The position numbers and the translations under genes are program-made. From positions 1 through 8,577 of the forward strand of contig CADBXH010000082.1 of assembly GCA_902798605.1 (NCBI GenBank): 8,577 bases of DNA, read 5' to 3'. Source of the stretch: an uncultured Ruminococcus sp. GTDB lineage: Bacteria > Bacillota_A > Clostridia > Oscillospirales > Acutalibacteraceae. Shown one piece after another: positions 5,678 through 8,577 of this stretch. The notes beneath the pieces are model-generated. The model did no database searches and had not been told where the DNA came from. It saw nothing but the letters and a program-made list of their open reading frames with translations. Position 1 is the first letter of the stretch. Each line of letters starts with the position of its first letter.

Positions 5678-6502
5678 TTGAAAATACCAAAAGGGATACC
5701 AAAAACAGCATTTAATTTTGTAACTAAACACAAACGGGTATTTATGATAGCTGTTGTTGTCGTTACGGTAGCCGCGTTCTCGCTGATTTCGGTCATACGT
5801 TTCGGCGGGTCGGGCGATAACATCACCTCTGACGGTGAGGTCTCGGAATCCAATGTTAATCCGGACGCTATCGAACTGGTACACGGCACCGACGCTGTAT
5901 CTTACACAGCACCGATAACAACGATGTCGCCAACCACTGCTGCCGCTTCTTCTACGGCGGAGACCAAGGAACAAGCGACAAGAGCGACCAGAAAGCCCCG
6001 TTCGCGTACAGCAGCAACAACAGAACGTCCTGTTCCGTTTGCTACCGCCGCTGTCCCTGACCATCCCGCAGATTATCAGGCTCAGTGGGACGCGGGTTAT
6101 TTGCTCGCGATCGACAATCCGGACACGTCTTACTCTACCTCAACCGTAGAGCTTTCCGACGCGGACAGAGATCTGCTTGAGCGGCTTTGTATGGGCGAAT
6201 TCGGCAGCGGAGGATTTATAGGAGCCGCGCTTATCGCGCAGGCGGTCAAGGATGCGATGTGCTCCGACGGTTATTCCAGCGTTGCGGATGTAATAAAGTA
6301 TTGCCGATACGACGGAAGCACCTCTATGGGTACGAATGACGCGTGCAGGCAGGCGGTCAGGTATATTTTTGATGATAACCATGCCGCTGTTCAGCACAGA
6401 CTGCTTTATATGTACAACCCGTATTTATGCACCAGCTCTTTCCACGAGAGCCAACGCTTTATTTTGAGTTATCAGGGCGTTCGCTTCTTTGACCGCTGGT
6501 GA
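5678..6502 (+). CDS. Membrane-anchored SleB-like cell wall hydrolase, 274 aa
   Basis: A short basic N-terminus (1-20) precedes one membrane segment (about 21-41, FMIAVVVVTVAAFSLISVI) with no clear signal peptidase site, so the protein is probably anchored and faces outward. Residues 75-130 are a Thr/Ala/Ser/Pro-rich linker that would span the wall. Residues 159-272 resemble the SleB/Hydrolase_2 family, peptidoglycan lytic enzymes. LERLCMGEFGSGGFIGAALI aligns with the family's catalytic segment, making E174 the likely catalytic Glu; the C-terminal HESQRFILSYQGVRFF fits the family's end. Four Cys in the domain (171, 195, 209, 223) plus C251 may form disulfides. The N-terminal peptidoglycan-binding domain of spore SleB is absent, so a vegetative wall role is as likely as germination. 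It starts with TTG and is a single-gene unit. Confidence 0.8.
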   Translation: MKIPKGIPKTAFNFVTKHKRVFMIAVVVVTVAAFSLISVIRFGGSGDNITSDGEVSESNVNPDAIELVHGTDAVSYTAPITTMSPTTAAASSTAETKEQATRATRKPRSRTAATTERPVPFATAAVPDHPADYQAQWDAGYLLAIDNPDTSYSTSTVELSDADRDLLERLCMGEFGSGGFIGAALIAQAVKDAMCSDGYSSVADVIKYCRYDGSTSMGTNDACRQAVRYIFDDNHAAVQHRLLYMYNPYLCTSSFHESQRFILSYQGVRFFDRW

Positions 6503-6547
6503 AACGTGGCGTTTGTCGCGGCGGCGACGCCGGCAACGTGACGTTGC
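6503..6547. repeat. GC-rich nested inverted repeats after the hydrolase gene
   Basis: Immediately after the stop codon, GTCGC (6515-6519) pairs with GCGAC (6524-6528), extended by GGC/GCC. The outer arms AACGT (6503-6507) and ACGTT (6541-6545) can also pair. Overlapping these is a perfect 15-bp near-palindrome, GCAACGT-G-ACGTTGC (6533-6547). No T-run follows, so it is not itself a classic terminator. The GC content is far above that of the other spacers. Confidence 0.4.
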
Positions 6548-6573
6548 ATTCAATCCGCCTTAAAAGATAAACC

Positions 6574-6607
6574 AAAAAATTAGACCGGCTTTTCACCGGT
6601 CTTTTTT
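6574..6607. terminator. Terminator of the hydrolase gene, likely bidirectional
   Basis: AGACCGG (6582-6588) and CCGGTCT (6596-6602) pair around a 7-nt loop, followed by T6 (6602-6607) on the plus strand. A run of six A (6574-6579) ahead of it gives a T-run on the minus strand, so it can also back up the amylase terminator. Confidence 0.9.
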
Positions 6608-6613
6608 ACGCAC

Positions 6614-6648
6614 AAAAACAGGATCGACTCGACCGAGCCGATCCTGTT
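6614..6648 (-). terminator. Intrinsic terminator of the amylase gene
   Basis: AACAGGATCG (6617-6626) and CGATCCTGTT (6639-6648) are perfect 10-bp arms. The stem can continue through one mismatch with CTC/GAG. On the minus strand it is followed by TTTTTG. It begins 9 bp after the amylase stop codon, back to back with the hydrolase terminator. Confidence 0.9.
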
Positions 6649-6657
6649 GAATTTTAA

Positions 6658-8577
6658 TTATTTGAGGTATGTGCCGTTTGTGCCGATCTTTCCGGAGATT
6701 CCCTTGAATCCGGATGCGCAGCATACCCAAACTCTCATATTGCCCTTGCCGACAGATGATGAGCTGAGTGTTCCGTTTGAAACGGTCTTCTGCTCGCCTG
6801 TTACGGCATCAATGTACTTACCGTTAGGCAGATTGTTGAAGGTAGCACTGCCTGAAATTGCAACGCAAGCGAGGCTGTCTACGCCGTTCTTTGTGTAGCG
6901 GCGCGTAAACGCGATGTTGCTGTTTGAAACATTAGAAGTGGTGTACTGACCCTTCTGGAGGGCAGGAACAGCGCGTCTGATCTGGTTAAGCTGCGACAGG
7001 TGCTTACAAAGCGGCTTGTTAAGCGTTGTAGCCACGTTGCCGCTCGCGCCTGTGTACTTACCAAAATCTGTCGCTGTAACATTACCGGTGATGTTGTCGC
7101 CGTAATAAGCGCGGCCTGTGGTTGACAGCGGAGCGTTAGGACCGACATCGATCGTCTGACCTGCCTGGAACTGAACCTCGGAGCCGTAGTAGAGGCACGG
7201 GATTCCGCGGAATGTGAACATCAAATCCATATTCTCTGCCCAAGCCTGCTCGCCGCCCGTATAACGGGACCTCTGACAGAAGTCGGGGCCGTAGTCGTGC
7301 GAGTCAACGTATACTACATTCCATGTCGCGTCGTTGAACGCGTGATCCTCGCCGAGTGCAACGTCAAAGGCTTTGTTGGCGTTTTCAAACTGCCAGTGCA
7401 TCGTGAAGTCGATAACGCCCGTGCCGTTTGACTGTGAGTAATCGGGGTTGTGATAGCTTACGCCGCTGAGCTTGGCGTTGTTGCTGTTATAGGAAACGCT
7501 GTTGTTGGCGTACTCGGAGAAATGAGTCTTGGACTTTGTGAAGTTTGTGCTCCAATCGGAAGCTTTAGTTCCCCAGCTGTTTGTCCAAGATGATTTGTTT
7601 TCCTTCCAAGTGTAGAAGAACGGGGAGTCGGACTGACCGCCCTCGTTGATATACGAATTCCACCTTGCGCAAACCTCGCCGAAGATGTAGAAGTTAGGGA
7701 TAGATGAGAACTTGGGGAAGTAGGCGCTGTTGAGCGTCCAGCGGTTGATATGCTTTTCGGTATCAAGACGGAACGCGTCTACGCCCATATCAACATACTG
7801 CTTGTAAGCGTTTGTGATATACTCGGCAACCTCGGGGTTCTCTGTGTTCGTATCGCGGCAGTCGCCCTCGATAGAACCGGTCTGCTCAGTCACCTGACCA
7901 TATGTCGCAATCTCAGCGTCGTGATAATAATGCTTTGTATTATGCTGACCGCTTGAGTGGAGTCCCTGCATAATATCAAGACGAGCCTGAAACTGTGCCG
8001 CGCCGTTGAGGTTATCGTAGTTAGGATATGACTTGTCCAGCTCGCTTCCGGGGATGACCTTCATACTGCTCGGGGAAGCGAGATCCTGGATCTTGCTGTA
8101 CTCCTTGGTGAACATCGGGCAAAGTGTTGCGTCGCCGAAGTTACCGGTGTGGTTCCACACAACGTCCTGAATGATCTTCATGCCCTTTTCGTGAGCAGCG
8201 TCGATCAGATCCTGATATGTAGCGCCGTCGCTCTCATAACGAACGTCTACCGTGCTGTAGTCCATAGAGTGGTATCCGTGGTAGTCATATCCGCCGCCGT
8301 TTGTAACAACGGGAGTTACCCAAATCGCCGAGAAGCCGAGAGCCTTGATGTAATCGAGCTTGTCGATAAGTCCCTTAAAGTCGCCTCTCCACGCGGGGTC
8401 GGAATCGGGGTTATTCGCATTCTTATCATCCCAGCAATGAACGTTGTTGCCGGAATCGCCGTCATAAAAACGTGTTGTGATAACAAAGTAGATCGAATCC
8501 TCGCGCATATCGGTTCTGTCCCAATCATCCGCCTGGCTCGGGTCTTTGCTGTACCAACGGCCGTTCTTGTACCACCA
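6658..8577 (-). CDS. GH13 alpha-amylase, N-terminus beyond the right edge (639 aa visible)
   Basis: This endo-acting alpha-glucan hydrolase cleaves alpha-1,4 links in starch, probably outside the cell. The reading frame is open to the window end, so the Met at 8508 is internal. The 23 residues before it (WWYKNGRWYSKDPSQADDWD...) look like the end of a preceding module or linker. Counting that Met as 1, the GH13 regions are DVVWNH (115-120), GVDAFRLDTEKH (242-253) with nucleophile D249 and R247, FGEV (276-279) with acid/base E278, and VDSHD (401-405) with D405; the triad is intact. GDCRDTNTENPEV and GYDYHGYHSMDY are further family marks. An all-beta domain C covers about 505-600. The C-terminus ends in SGKIGTNGTYLK with no dockerin, sortase motif or membrane span. 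A signal peptide and perhaps a starch-binding module may lie outside the window. Subfamily not assigned. Confidence 0.95.
   Translation of the reverse strand, partial: WWYKNGRWYSKDPSQADDWDRTDMREDSIYFVITTRFYDGDSGNNVHCWDDKNANNPDSDPAWRGDFKGLIDKLDYIKALGFSAIWVTPVVTNGGGYDYHGYHSMDYSTVDVRYESDGATYQDLIDAAHEKGMKIIQDVVWNHTGNFGDATLCPMFTKEYSKIQDLASPSSMKVIPGSELDKSYPNYDNLNGAAQFQARLDIMQGLHSSGQHNTKHYYHDAEIATYGQVTEQTGSIEGDCRDTNTENPEVAEYITNAYKQYVDMGVDAFRLDTEKHINRWTLNSAYFPKFSSIPNFYIFGEVCARWNSYINEGGQSDSPFFYTWKENKSSWTNSWGTKASDWSTNFTKSKTHFSEYANNSVSYNSNNAKLSGVSYHNPDYSQSNGTGVIDFTMHWQFENANKAFDVALGEDHAFNDATWNVVYVDSHDYGPDFCQRSRYTGGEQAWAENMDLMFTFRGIPCLYYGSEVQFQAGQTIDVGPNAPLSTTGRAYYGDNITGNVTATDFGKYTGASGNVATTLNKPLCKHLSQLNQIRRAVPALQKGQYTTSNVSNSNIAFTRRYTKNGVDSLACVAISGSATFNNLPNGKYIDAVTGEQKTVSNGTLSSSSVGKGNMRVWVCCASGFKGISGKIGTNGTYLK

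Noticed and set aside
5591..6064. An antisense frame of 157 codons across the hydrolase 5' half
   Set aside because: It is composed of Arg/Cys/Ser-rich sequence complementary to the linker codons, and it covers the hydrolase promoter; it looks like a shadow frame.

Overview
The window looks like chromosomal DNA from a low-to-moderate GC gut Clostridia bacterium, most likely Ruminococcus-like. That is an inference from several signs: AT-rich spacers with sigma-A type promoters, AGGAGG-type ribosome sites, TTG starts, an extracellular GH13 amylase, a CpXC-type protein and a lysine/alanine-rich protein ending in a small domain I associate with DUF6465. I see no rRNA, tRNA, insertion sequence, integrase, phage gene or CRISPR array.

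Layout. Positions 1-259 are non-coding and hold a leftward promoter for a gene beyond the left edge, an inverted repeat, and the terminator of the first gene. A CpXC-like protein (260-784, minus) and a coiled-coil protein with an LEA-like tail (914-1609, plus) diverge from a 129-bp spacer carrying both promoters. The coiled-coil gene converges on a histone-H1-like protein (1730-2200, minus), with two hairpin terminators between them. A 382-bp spacer follows (2201-2582). It holds a perfect-consensus promoter for the H1-like gene, a candidate small RNA unit with two hairpins, and the promoter of a two-gene operon: an AEC-family permease (2583-3530) and a WYL-domain regulator (3544-4539). An AraC-family regulator (4698-5540) and a membrane-anchored SleB-like cell-wall hydrolase (5678-6502) follow, each with its own promoter and terminator. 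A secreted-type GH13 alpha-amylase (6658-8577, minus) converges on the hydrolase and runs off the right edge without its N-terminus.

How the genes relate. Only the permease-WYL pair looks like an operon, and the WYL protein is the obvious candidate regulator of the permease. The AraC regulator has no evident target beside it. The H1-like protein is probably nucleoid-associated. The amylase points to starch use and the hydrolase to peptidoglycan turnover. Most units are single genes with clean promoters and intrinsic terminators. All seven main promoters have 17-bp spacers and six have an extended -10 (TGn), so the neighbourhood can be read in detail.

I do not see a clear new defence, mobile or biosynthetic system. 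The best leads are the possible small RNA at about 2370-2508, the two low-complexity charged proteins placed tail to tail, and the CpXC-like protein that keeps only half of its zinc site.
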